Source: AC-32 sp963772975 (GTDB lineage: Bacteria; Actinomycetota; Thermoleophilia; Gaiellales; Gaiellaceae). Taken from it: 64,000 nucleotides of DNA. The notes under the pieces are model-generated. The model made no database searches, had not been told where the DNA came from, and worked only from the letters and a program-made list of their open reading frames with translations. Below are positions 8,093 through 17,660 of the stretch, one piece after another. A program made the translations under genes and the position numbers. The stretch spans positions 372,001-436,000 of the forward strand of contig CAVYZH010000011.1 in assembly GCA_963772975.1 (NCBI GenBank), written 5' to 3'. Numbering within the stretch: the stretch's first letter is position 1; each line of letters starts with the position of its first letter.

Positions 8093-9323
8093 GCCGCTGG
8101 TCGTCCTGATCGCCGCGCGGGACGAAGAGGCGCGGATCGGGCGGACGGTCGAAGCGCTAGGGCGCGCGTTTCCCGAGGCGGAGATCGTCGTCGCCGACGA
8201 CGGCTCCCGCGACTCGACGGCAGCGGCCGCTCGCCGAGCGGGGGCGCAGGTCGTCCGGCTGCCGCGGCTCGGCAAAGGTCAGGCGCTGACGCTCGCCGAG
8301 CACGAAGCGCCGCCGGGAGCGCTGCTGCTCTGTGACGCCGACCTCGAAGGCGACCTTGCGCCGCTGCTCGACGGCGCCGACCTCTCGATCGCGACGTTCG
8401 CGGAACGGCAGGGCGGCGGCTTCGGGATCGCCAAGCGCGCTGCCCGCGCGCTCGTCCGCAAGCTCAGCGGGTTCGAGGCACGTGAGCCGCTCTCGGGCCA
8501 GCGCGCCCTCTCGCCGGCGGCGCGCGAGGCCTGCTTCCCGCTGGCGCCCGGCTTCGGCTGCGAGGTGCGGATGACGATCGACGCCGTCCGTGCGGGACTG
8601 AACGTGGAGGAGCGTGAGCTGCCGCTTCGCCACCGCGCGACCGGCCGCGACGCGGCCGGCTTCGCCCACCGCGGCCGGCAGCTGCTCGACGTGCTCCTGG
8701 CCGGCGGGCCAACCGCGATCAACCACCGCGGCCTGCGCCTGCCGCTCGTCGGCGCGCTCGTCGCCCTCGGCGGCGGCAAGGCACCTAAGCGGGTGCGCGC
8801 CGGCGTCGCCGCAATCGCCCTGCTGGGCCTTGCCGACGACCTCTGGAGCGGTCCCGAGCGCGGCTTCCGCGCTCACCTCACCAAGGGCTCGACCACGGGC
8901 GTGGCCAAGGCGGTCGGGATCCCGCTGGTCGCGCTCGCGACGACGCGCTCGCTGCGCAAAGCAACCCTGGTCGCGCTCGCCGCGAACGTGCTGAACCAGC
9001 TCGACACCCGTCCGGGCCGTGCCTTGAAGGCATTCCTGGCCGGCGCAGCCCTCGTCCGTGGACCGGCAAAGAGCTACGTGCCGATCGCCGTCCTGCTCGC
9101 TCCGTACGATCTCCGCGAGATGACGATGCTCGGAGACGCGGGGGCGAACGCTCTTGGGGCCTTGCTAGGCTTTGGATCCGTGGGCAAGCTCACGGCCAGG
9201 GGTCAACTCTTTGCGATTGCAGCGCTCGCCGGTCTGACCGCCGCGGGCGAGGCCCGTTCGCTCGGCGAGCTGATCGAGCGCACGCCGGTCCTCTCCCGCC
9301 TCGACCGGCTGGGGCGCCCGTAG
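8085..9323 (+). CDS. Fusion of GT2 glycosyltransferase and MraY/WecA-like membrane domain
   Basis: 412 residues. The first 210 or so form a family 2 glycosyltransferase with VADDGSRDST and the DxD-type LLLCDADLEGD. The second half has features of the polyprenyl-phosphate sugar-phosphate transferase family: NHRGLRLPLVGAL, LGLADDL, NVLNQLDTRPGRALKAF and MLGDAGANALGALLGF, with several hydrophobic stretches. The N-terminal helices and part of the catalytic Asp set of true MraY are missing, so this half may only bind lipid carrier. It overlaps the steB-like gene by 8 bp and pyrG by 1 bp. Likely acts on an envelope glycolipid; substrate unknown. Confidence 0.7.
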   Translation: MAEPLVVLIAARDEEARIGRTVEALGRAFPEAEIVVADDGSRDSTAAAARRAGAQVVRLPRLGKGQALTLAEHEAPPGALLLCDADLEGDLAPLLDGADLSIATFAERQGGGFGIAKRAARALVRKLSGFEAREPLSGQRALSPAAREACFPLAPGFGCEVRMTIDAVRAGLNVEERELPLRHRATGRDAAGFAHRGRQLLDVLLAGGPTAINHRGLRLPLVGALVALGGGKAPKRVRAGVAAIALLGLADDLWSGPERGFRAHLTKGSTTGVAKAVGIPLVALATTRSLRKATLVALAANVLNQLDTRPGRALKAFLAGAALVRGPAKSYVPIAVLLAPYDLREMTMLGDAGANALGALLGFGSVGKLTARGQLFAIAALAGLTAAGEARSLGELIERTPVLSRLDRLGRP

Positions 9324-10973
9324 TGGCCCGGCGGCCGCCGAAGTACGTCTTCGTCACCGGCGGCGTCGTCTCCTCACTCGGCAAGGGCATCACCGCCGCC
9401 TCGCTCGGCCGCCTGCTGAAGGCGCGCGGGCTGAAGGTGCAGGTGCAGAAGTTCGACCCGTACATCAACGTCGACCCGGGCACGATGAGCCCCTTCCAGC
9501 ACGGCGAGGTGTTCGTCACCGAGGACGGCGCCGAGACCGATCTCGACATCGGACACTACGAGCGCTTCATCGACGAGAACCTCTCGCGGAACTCGAACCA
9601 CACCGCCGGAGCCGTCTGGGACCGCGTGATCCGCAAGGAGCGCAAGGGCGAGTACCTCGGCTCGACCGTGCAGGTGATTCCGCACATCACGAACGAGATC
9701 AAGGAGCGGATCCGCAGCGCCAGCGACGCGAGCGACTGCGACGTGGTCGTGACCGAGATCGGCGGCACTGTCGGCGACATCGAGTCGCTGCCGTTCATGG
9801 AGGCGATCCGCCAGTTCCGGCGCGAGGCCGGGCCCGAGAACGTCTGCTACGTCCACGTCACGCTGGTGCCGTTCATCGAGACCGCGGGCGAGCTGAAGAC
9901 GAAACCGACGCAGCACTCGGTCAACGAGTTGCGGCGGATCGGCGTGCACCCGGACATCATCGTCGCGCGCTCGCAGCGACCCGATCTCCGCCGACATCCG
10001 CGAGAAGATCGCGCTCTTTGCCGACCTCGACCCGGGCGCGGTGATCGCCAATCACGACGTGCCCGACCTCTACCTGGTGCCCTCGGCGCTGCAGGCGGAG
10101 GGCTTCGACCGGCTCGTCTGCGAGAAGCTCGGGCTGCCGGAGCGCGACGCCGACCTCGGCGAGTGGCTCGAGCTGACCGAGCGGATCCGCGCCGAACGCG
10201 CGGGAGAGGTCGAGATCGCGCTCGTCGGCAAGTACGTGAAGCTCCAGGACGCCTACCTCTCGGTGCACGAGGCGCTCAAGCATGCGGGCGTCCACCACGG
10301 CTGCTCGGTGCGCGTGCGCTGGTTCGACGCCGAGGGGATGTCGCTCGAGGAGGCACAAGCCGAGCTCGAGTCCGCCGACGGCGTGCTCGTCCCCGGCGGG
10401 TTCGGCTCGCGCGGCTGGGAAGGGAAGATCCTCGCCTGCCGTGTCGCCCGGGAGCGCGGGATCCCGTACCTCGGCATCTGCCTCGGGATGCACGTCGCGG
10501 TCAGCGAGTTCGCGCGGCACGTCGTCGGGCTCGAGGGCGCCAACTCGACCGAGATGGATCCCGAGACGCCCTTCCCCGTAATCGACCTGCTGCCCGAGCA
10601 GAAGGAGATCGAGGACCTCGGCGGCACGATGCGGCTCGGCGCCCAGGCGGTCGAGCTCGCCGAGGGAACGGAGGCGCTCACGGCGTACAACGAGCTGGTC
10701 GTCCACGAGCGGCACCGCCACCGCTACGAGGTGAACAACCAGTATCGCCAGCAACTCGTCGACGCTGGCCTCGTCGTCTCCGGCACCTTCCAGGCGGGCA
10801 GGCTCGTCGAGATCGTCGAGCTGCAGGATCACCCCTGGTTCGTGGCCAGCCAGTTCCACCCGGAGTTCAAGTCGCGGCCGACGCGACCGGCGCCGCTGTT
10901 TCGCGACTTCGTCGGCGCGGCCTTCGCGCGTTCACGCGCGCGCGCCGGCGTCGAAGCCGTCGCGACGAGCTAG
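9323..10973 (+). CDS. pyrG: CTP synthase, interrupted by one frameshift
   Basis: Makes CTP from UTP, ATP and glutamine. The first part (from GTG 9323) has the synthetase domain: FVTGGVVSSLGKG, DPYINVDPGTM, EIGGTVGDIES. At about 9980 a CCC run appears to contain one extra C; after it the protein continues one frame over as ISADIREKIALFADLDPGAV and then the glutamine amidotransferase domain with YLGICLGMH (Cys nucleophile) and QFHPEFKSRP (His/Glu), ending at 10973. All conserved blocks are present on both sides of the lesion, so a sequencing error is more likely than inactivation of an essential gene. Confidence 0.92.
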
Positions 10974-11323
10974 CTGTCCGGCCAGAGCACGGCCACGTAG
11001 TACGCGAGGCCGGCGATCTTCGTCTCCGCGGAGCGGTGGCGGAGGCTGCGGAGGGTGCCCTGCTTGTCGCGGACGGTGGTTCGGCCCATCAGCTCGCCGG
11101 CCGCGATCATCGCCTCGAACTCGCCTTCCGCCTCGGGGTACTGCGCCAGGTCCGTGACGCGGAGCTGCAGCAGCTCCTCCCGCGTGTAGCCGAGCAGCTC
11201 GCACGCGGTGGCGTTGGCGGCCACGTAGCGCATCTCGTCGTCGGCGACGAGGATCGCAACCGGCGCATGCTCCACCGCTTCGCCGAGGAGGACGCTCTGG
11301 ACGAGGGGCTCGGAGGTGCTCAT
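10970..11323 (-). CDS. Single PAS-domain protein
   Basis: 117 residues containing essentially one PAS domain: AVEHAPVAILVADDEMRYVAANATACELLGYTREEL followed by the PAC-like RHRSAETKIAGLAYYVAVLW. No kinase, GGDEF or HTH output domain is attached, so it may be a stand-alone sensor or partner for another protein. It converges on pyrG, the stops overlapping in CTAG. Upstream on the minus strand TACATT ends 8 nt before the ATG, a candidate -10. Confidence 0.8.
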   Translation of the reverse strand: MSTSEPLVQSVLLGEAVEHAPVAILVADDEMRYVAANATACELLGYTREELLQLRVTDLAQYPEAEGEFEAMIAAGELMGRTTVRDKQGTLRSLRHRSAETKIAGLAYYVAVLWPDS

Positions 11324-11358
11324 GCGGTGAATGTATCGCGCACGTCTACGATCGCCTA

Positions 11359-12495
11359 GTGGCCAGACCGGAGTGGGCACCAGACGTCCTCGCGCTTTTC
11401 GTCGAGCTGGCGGCGCTGCCGAGCCCGCCGGGCGAGGAACGGGCCGTCGCCGACCGCGTGCTCGACTATCTCTCGGCGCTCGGACTCGAAGCCGATGAGG
11501 ACGATGCAGGGGCAAAGGTGGGCTCGACGATGGGGAACATCTACTGCCGGCTGGACGCGAACGGCGGCGCCGCCGAGCCCGTCTTCTTCTGCGCGCATCT
11601 CGACACCGTCCCGCCGGAGGCGGCGATCGAGCCGGTCGTCGGCGAGGACGAGGTCGTCCGCAACGGCGCCGGGACGATCCTGGGCGCCGACGACAAGTCC
11701 GCGGTGGCGGCGATGCTCGAGGCGACGGCCCGCCTGGTCGAGGAGGGGCGACCGCATTCCGGGGTCGAGCTGCTCTTCACGCCGAAGGAGGAAGTCGGCC
11801 TGCTCGGTGCGACTGCCTTCGACGAGTCCCGGCTCGTGGCGAAGGCCGGTTACGTCTATGACCACGCCGGCCCGATCGGCGAGATCATCCTCGGCGCGCC
11901 GCACCAGCAAAAGCTCGACGTCCGTTTCCACGGCCGCGCGGCGCACGCGGGCATGTATCCCGAGGAAGGCCGCTCCGCGATCGCGGCCGCTGCTCGCGCG
12001 ATCGCCGATCTTCGGCTCGGCCGCCTCGACGAGGAGACCTCGGCGAACGTCGGCCGGATCTCGGGAGGGACCGCGCGGAACGTCGTGCCCGAGTGGTGCG
12101 AGTTCGCCGCCGAGGCGCGCAGCCACGACGAGCGGAAGCTGGCCGACCTGATCCGCGAGATGGTCGACACGGTCACCTTCGCCGCGAGCCTCGAGGAATG
12201 CGAGGTGGAGACGCAGGTCTCCGGCCTCTCGCGCGGCTATCGCTTCCGCCGAGACGACCTTGCCGTCCGACGGGCTGCGTTGGCGCTCGAGCGCGTCGGC
12301 CGCGAGCCGGCCTACATCCTCTCGGGCGGTGGCGCCGACGCGAACGTCTTCAACGAGCGCGGCCTCCAGTGCGTCAACCTCGCCAACGGGATGACCGACA
12401 TCCACACGCCGGACGAGCGAATCGCGGTTGCCGACCTGCGCGAGATGGTCGAGGTGACGCTCGCCCTCGCCGAGGTGCCGGGCGATGCCGCTTAG
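11359..12495 (+). CDS. M20-family metallopeptidase (peptidase T-like)
   Basis: Dinuclear zinc exopeptidase/amidohydrolase of 378 residues. Metal-ligand blocks are visible: FFCAHLDTVPP, GTILGADDKSAVAAM, FTPKEEVGLLGA, YDHAGPIG and a late IHTPDERI. The lid/dimerisation domain lies between (RAAHAGMYPEEGRSAI). Closest to the tripeptidase T/aminoacylase-type branch; substrate not determined. GTG start with TACGAT ending 6 nt before it. The end overlaps the next gene by 11 bp. Confidence 0.88.
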   Translation: MARPEWAPDVLALFVELAALPSPPGEERAVADRVLDYLSALGLEADEDDAGAKVGSTMGNIYCRLDANGGAAEPVFFCAHLDTVPPEAAIEPVVGEDEVVRNGAGTILGADDKSAVAAMLEATARLVEEGRPHSGVELLFTPKEEVGLLGATAFDESRLVAKAGYVYDHAGPIGEIILGAPHQQKLDVRFHGRAAHAGMYPEEGRSAIAAAARAIADLRLGRLDEETSANVGRISGGTARNVVPEWCEFAAEARSHDERKLADLIREMVDTVTFAASLEECEVETQVSGLSRGYRFRRDDLAVRRAALALERVGREPAYILSGGGADANVFNERGLQCVNLANGMTDIHTPDERIAVADLREMVEVTLALAEVPGDAA

Positions 12496-13417
12496 CCTGC
12501 GCCACGGGCGGGTCTCGGCGATCACCGAGCGCCACGACGAGCTTGTCCGCCTCGAGGTGGATGGGGTTCCCTGCGTCGCGTATCCCTCGGTGACGGGGCC
12601 CGTCGAGCTCGAGGACGAGGTGCTCGTCAACGTCCAGGCGCGCGAGCTCGAGCTCGGCTCGGGCGGTTTCGACGTGCTCTACGCGAACCTGACACGCGGG
12701 CTCGAGCTTCCGGCCGAGGAGGGCGCGCACGTGATGGTGCTTCCGTACACGCCGCTCCAGCATGCGCGCCTGTTCGTCGAGGAGTCGGGCGAGCTCGATG
12801 CGGACCTGCGTGGCCTGCCGGTCGTCTGCTGTTCGCTGCACAGCCAGGTCGCGCCGGCCTGCGCGGCGCTCGCCGACCTGCGCGTCGCCTACGTCCAGCT
12901 CGCGGGCGGAGCGCTGCCAGCCTCGCTCTCGGACACCGTGCGCGCACTCCGCGAACGGGGGCTCGTCGGGGGGACAGCAGCTGTCGCCCCCTGCTTCGAC
13001 GCCGACGTTCAGTGCGTCTCGACCGCATCTGCGCTCGCGTGGGCGCGGCAAGCGCACGACGTCGCGGTCTGCTCGATCGGTCCCGGGATCGTCGGTACGG
13101 GCACCCGCTTCGGGCACGGCGGGCTCGCCGCGGCGGAAGCCGCCAACGCGGCGGTCGCGCTCGGCGGCGTGCCGGTGATCGCCGTGCGTGCCTCGGGGGT
13201 CGACGAGCGGCCACGCCACCGCGGCGTCTCGCATCACACCGACGCGGCGCTCTCGCTCGTCCACGGCGAAGCGGTCGTCCCGCAGAACGGCGAGGGCTGG
13301 CGCGAGGCCTGCGAGGGCCTACCGCTCTCGCACATGGGCCGCGGCCCCGACGACGACCCGGAGTTCTTCGCGGCCGCCTACGCCGCCGGCGCCGCTGCGC
13401 GCGAGCTCGTGGGCTGA
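12485..13417 (+). CDS. DUF3866-family protein
   Basis: 310 residues resembling the conserved actinobacterial family recalled as DUF3866: early short beta strands (LRHGRVSAITERH, EVLVNVQARELELGSGG), then an alpha/beta part with LPVVCCSLHSQVAPACAAL and VCSIGPGIVGTGTRFGHGG, and the late HRGVSHHTDAALSL. Function is unknown. Overlap with the upstream M20 peptidase implies co-expression. Several Cys and His residues could bind metal, but no known catalytic motif is recognised. Confidence 0.72.
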   Translation: MPLSLRHGRVSAITERHDELVRLEVDGVPCVAYPSVTGPVELEDEVLVNVQARELELGSGGFDVLYANLTRGLELPAEEGAHVMVLPYTPLQHARLFVEESGELDADLRGLPVVCCSLHSQVAPACAALADLRVAYVQLAGGALPASLSDTVRALRERGLVGGTAAVAPCFDADVQCVSTASALAWARQAHDVAVCSIGPGIVGTGTRFGHGGLAAAEAANAAVALGGVPVIAVRASGVDERPRHRGVSHHTDAALSLVHGEAVVPQNGEGWREACEGLPLSHMGRGPDDDPEFFAAAYAAGAAARELVG

Positions 13418-13443
13418 CGCGTCGATTCGCCGCCGTCCCGTAC

Positions 13444-13536
13444 TACGGTTCGCCCGGCCTCCTCCCCAAGGCGATCGTATCCATGCCGGGCGCGCGTGTC
13501 TGTGACGCTTCGTGTCGGAGGCGTGCCGGTTCTTCC
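13444..13536 (+). repeat. Dispersed intergenic repeat family 1, copy B
   Basis: Bases 13444-13480 (TACGGTTCGCCCGGCC... to ...GCGATCGTAT) are identical to 46389-46425. After an unmatched 15-bp spacer of equal length, both continue GTGTCTGTGAC and a CGTG(C/T)CGGA...CGTGCCG segment. The element fills most of the 160-bp gap between the DUF3866 gene and ald. No ORF and no strong hairpin explain it. Confidence 0.75.
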
Positions 13537-13561
13537 ACAGCTCGTGCGACCGCCGAGAAGC

Positions 13562-13567
13562 TAGGGT
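13562..13567 (+). promoter_or_regulatory. Candidate -10 element for ald
   Basis: TAGGGT ends 10 nt before the ald ATG; there is no ribosome-binding site between, in line with the leaderless pattern seen elsewhere. Confidence 0.35.
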
Positions 13568-13577
13568 TTTCGCCGCG

Positions 13578-14702
13578 ATGAAGGTCGGAGTTGTCAAGGA
13601 GATCAAGTCGGACGAGTACCGGATCGCGCTGACCCCGGCCGGGGCGCGCGAGCTCGTTCAGCGCGGTCACGACGTGCTCGTCGAGGCCGGCGCGGGGGAG
13701 GGCAGCTCCTTCCCCGACGACGCCTACCGGGCCGTCGGCGCGACGCTGGCTTCGGTCGACGACGTCTGGGGCGAGGCCGAGCTCCTGCTCAAGGTCAAGG
13801 AGCCGCTTCCGTCCGAGTACCCGCTGCTGCGCGAGGGCCTCGTGCTCTTCACCTATCTGCACCTGGCGGCGAGCGAGGAGCTGACGCGCGCGCTCGCCGA
13901 GAGCGGGGCGGCCTGCGTCGCCTACGAGACGGTCGAGACGGACAACCGCGCGCTGCCGCTACTCGCGCCGATGAGCGAGATCGCCGGCCGGCTCTCCGCG
14001 CAGGCTGGCGCGTACTTCCTCGAGAAGCCGCTCGGCGGCCGGGGGCTCTTGCTCGGCGGTGTCCCGGGTGTCGCGCCGGGGCGCGTGCTCGTGATCGGCG
14101 GTGGGATCGTCGGCTACAACGCGGCCGTGATCGCGCTCGGCCTGGGCGCGAGCGTGACCATTCTCGAGCGCTCGGTCGACCGGATGCGCCACCTGGACGA
14201 GATCCTCACCGGCCGCGTCAGCCTCGTGATGTCGTCGACCTTGCAGATCGAGGAGTCAATCGTCGAGGCGGACGTGGTGATCGGTGCAGTGCTCATCCCC
14301 GGAGCGGTCGCGCCGAAGCTGATCACGCGCGAGATGCTCGGCGTGATGAAGAACGGCGCAGTGCTCTGCGATGTCGCCATCGACCAGGGCGGCTGCGCGG
14401 AGACCTCGCACCCGACGACGCACAGCGACCCGGTCTACGTCGTGGACGGGGTGACTCACTACTGCGTCGCCAACATGCCTGGCGCGGTGCCGATCACTTC
14501 GACCAAGGCGCTGACGAACGTGACGCTTCCCTACGTGGAGGCGATCGCCGACCACGGGCTGGCCGAGGCGGTCGCCCGCGACCGCGCGCTGGCGCGGGGC
14601 GTCAACGTGCTCGACGGGAAGATCACCTACCAAGCAGTCGCCGAGGCGCACGGCCTCGAGTTCCATCCGCTCGAGGACGTGCTCCCGCTTTCGCCGGTCT
14701 GA
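13578..14702 (+). CDS. ald: Alanine dehydrogenase
   Basis: Reversible NAD-dependent oxidative deamination of L-alanine to pyruvate. N-terminal MKVGVVKEIKSDEYRIALTP, active-site regions LKVKEPLPSEY and FTYLHLAAS, Rossmann motif VIGGGIVGYNAA (about residue 175) and the C-terminal TSTKALTNVTLPY are all present. 374 residues is the family norm. It is the first gene after repeat copy B and appears to be monocistronic. Confidence 0.96.
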   Translation: MKVGVVKEIKSDEYRIALTPAGARELVQRGHDVLVEAGAGEGSSFPDDAYRAVGATLASVDDVWGEAELLLKVKEPLPSEYPLLREGLVLFTYLHLAASEELTRALAESGAACVAYETVETDNRALPLLAPMSEIAGRLSAQAGAYFLEKPLGGRGLLLGGVPGVAPGRVLVIGGGIVGYNAAVIALGLGASVTILERSVDRMRHLDEILTGRVSLVMSSTLQIEESIVEADVVIGAVLIPGAVAPKLITREMLGVMKNGAVLCDVAIDQGGCAETSHPTTHSDPVYVVDGVTHYCVANMPGAVPITSTKALTNVTLPYVEAIADHGLAEAVARDRALARGVNVLDGKITYQAVAEAHGLEFHPLEDVLPLSPV

Positions 14703-14709
14703 CCCGGCG

Positions 14710-14820
14710 CTACGACTTCGCCGGGCTGATGCGCACGACGAGCCACGTCGTCGCGGCCGCGAGTGCGATCACGCACACGATGAAGACAAGCAGGCCCAGC
14801 AGTCCGAGGACGACATCCAT
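14710..14820 (-). CDS. Small single-pass membrane protein (36 aa)
   Basis: Short frame encoding MDVVLGLLGLLVFIVCVI, a continuous hydrophobic helix of about 25 residues and the basic tail VVRISPAKS. ATG is preceded at 9 nt by TATTCT on the minus strand, which overlaps the -10 of divergent deoB. Composition and defined promoter favour a real gene, but no homologue is recognised and codon bias is hard to judge at this length. Confidence 0.55.
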   Translation of the reverse strand: MDVVLGLLGLLVFIVCVIALAAATTWLVVRISPAKS

Positions 14821-14828
14821 CGCCGCCC

Positions 14829-14835
14829 TAGAATA
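14829..14835. promoter_or_regulatory. Shared divergent -10 element (deoB / 36-aa membrane protein)
   Basis: TAGAATA reads as TAGAAT on plus, ending 6 nt before the deoB GTG, and as TATTCT on minus, ending 9 nt before the ATG of the small membrane gene. The two start codons are only 20 bp apart, so RNA polymerase binding in one direction should exclude the other. Confidence 0.5.
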
Positions 14836-14840
14836 GCCGC

Positions 14841-16007
14841 GTGCCGCGCGCTTGCGTGATTGTGCTGGACGCCGTGGGCGCGGGAGCGCTTCCGGATGCC
14901 GCCGCATACGGTGACGAGGGCTCCGACACGCTCGGCAATGTCGCGCGGGCGGTGGGCGGCCTCGACCTCCCGAACATGGAGGCACTGGGGCTCGGGAACG
15001 TCGAGCCGCTGGAGGGTTGCCCACCACAGCCGGGCGCTCCGGCGGTCGCGGGGCGCCTGCTCGAGCGCTCGAAGGGCAAGGACACGACGGCGGGTCACTG
15101 GGAGCTGATGGGCGTCGTCACGGAGACGGCATTCCCTACCTACCCGCAGGGCTTCCCGCACGACGTGATCGATCCGTTCATGCACCAGACCGGCCGTGGT
15201 GTGCTCGGAAACAAGGCGGCCTCGGGCACAGAGATCATCCAGGAGCTCGGCGAGGAGCATCAGCTCACGGGCAAGTGGATCGTCTATACCTCGGCGGACT
15301 CGGTCTTCCAGCTCGCGGCGCACGAGGAGACGGTCCCGCTCGAAGAGCTCTACGAGGGCTGCCGGATCGCGCGCAAGATCCTGACCGGCAAGCACGCGGT
15401 CGGCCGCGTGATCGCCCGCCCGTTCGTCGGCACGCCGGGGAACTACGAGCGGACGGCGAACCGGCACGACTTCTCGCTCCAGCCCAAGCGGCCGAACTAC
15501 CTGACGCTCGTGCGCGACGCCGGCAAGACGGTCCACGGCGTCGGGAAGATCGGCGACATCTTCGCCGGCCAGGACATCGACACCTCGCAGCCGACGCAAT
15601 CGAACATCGACGGGATCGTCCAGACCGAGAAGCTGCTGCGCGAGCTCGACGAGGGCCTGATCTTCGTGAACCTCGTCGAGACGGACATGCTCTGGGGGCA
15701 TCGCAACGACCCGCTCAACTTCCACCGCTGCCTGCAGGACTTCGACCGCCGGCTCCCTGATCTGCTCGACGTCCTGCGCGACGGCGACCTCTTGATCCTC
15801 ACCTCCGACCACGGCTGCGACCCGACCACGCCGTCGACCGACCACTCGCGTGAGCACGCGCTGCTGCTCGCCTACGTGCACGGTCGCAACGCGGCGGGCC
15901 GGATCTATCTGGACGGCGAGTTCGCGGACGTCGGAGCGACGATCAACGCCTGGCTCGGCGACAAGCCCGGCCGCGGGCTTCCCGGGACACCGATTCTCGA
16001 GCCATGA
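14841..16007 (+). CDS. deoB: Phosphopentomutase
   Basis: Alkaline-phosphatase superfamily enzyme interconverting (deoxy)ribose-1-phosphate and -5-phosphate. N-terminal VIVLDAVGAGALPDA carries the metal-binding Asp; KGKDTTAGHWELMG is the active-site Thr block; the C-terminal metal site is LTSDHGCDPTTPSTDHSREH. 388 residues. Next to a pyrimidine-nucleoside phosphorylase, forming a nucleoside salvage operon. GTG start, leaderless-type promoter. Confidence 0.96.
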   Translation: MPRACVIVLDAVGAGALPDAAAYGDEGSDTLGNVARAVGGLDLPNMEALGLGNVEPLEGCPPQPGAPAVAGRLLERSKGKDTTAGHWELMGVVTETAFPTYPQGFPHDVIDPFMHQTGRGVLGNKAASGTEIIQELGEEHQLTGKWIVYTSADSVFQLAAHEETVPLEELYEGCRIARKILTGKHAVGRVIARPFVGTPGNYERTANRHDFSLQPKRPNYLTLVRDAGKTVHGVGKIGDIFAGQDIDTSQPTQSNIDGIVQTEKLLRELDEGLIFVNLVETDMLWGHRNDPLNFHRCLQDFDRRLPDLLDVLRDGDLLILTSDHGCDPTTPSTDHSREHALLLAYVHGRNAAGRIYLDGEFADVGATINAWLGDKPGRGLPGTPILEP

Positions 16008-16338
16008 CCGCGATCGCCCGCTATCTCGTCGACGATCTCGACGCGGCCGTGCGGTTCTACGCCGACCGGCTCGGCTTTCGCGAGGCTCGCTCCTTCGGCC
16101 CCGTGACGATCGTCGAGCGCGAGGGCCTCGACCTCTGGCTGAGCGGGCCCGGCAGCTCGGGGCGGAACCAGGAAGGCGCCGCGCCTGGCGGCTGGAACCG
16201 GATCGTGCTCGAGGTTCCCGACCTCGACGCCGCCGCGGACGGGTTGGCGCGCGACGGGGAGCGCGTGGACGGTCCCGCCGGCAGCTGGTGTGTCGTCCGC
16301 GATCCGTCAGGCAACCCGATCGAGCTGTTCGAGCCGAA

Positions 16339-16342
<4 letters not shown>
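16004..16342 (+). CDS. VOC/glyoxalase-superfamily protein
   Basis: 112-residue single VOC module: IARYLVDDLDAAVRFYADRLGF at the start, EREGLDLWLSGPG in the middle and VVRDPSGNPIELFEPK at the end with the terminal Glu of the metal site. A first His ligand is not evident, so metal binding may be incomplete. It overlaps deoB by 4 bp and the phosphorylase gene by 4 bp, thus a member of the salvage operon with unknown role. Confidence 0.82.
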
Positions 16343-17637
<1,295 letters not shown>

Positions 17638-17660
17638 CTTCGCCGGATTACCCTGGCGGC

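Noticed and set aside
11341..11365. AGGCGATCGTA on the minus strand resembling part of the family 1 repeat
   Set aside because: Only 11 bp shared, no TGTGAC/TGCCG core at the expected place; likely chance.
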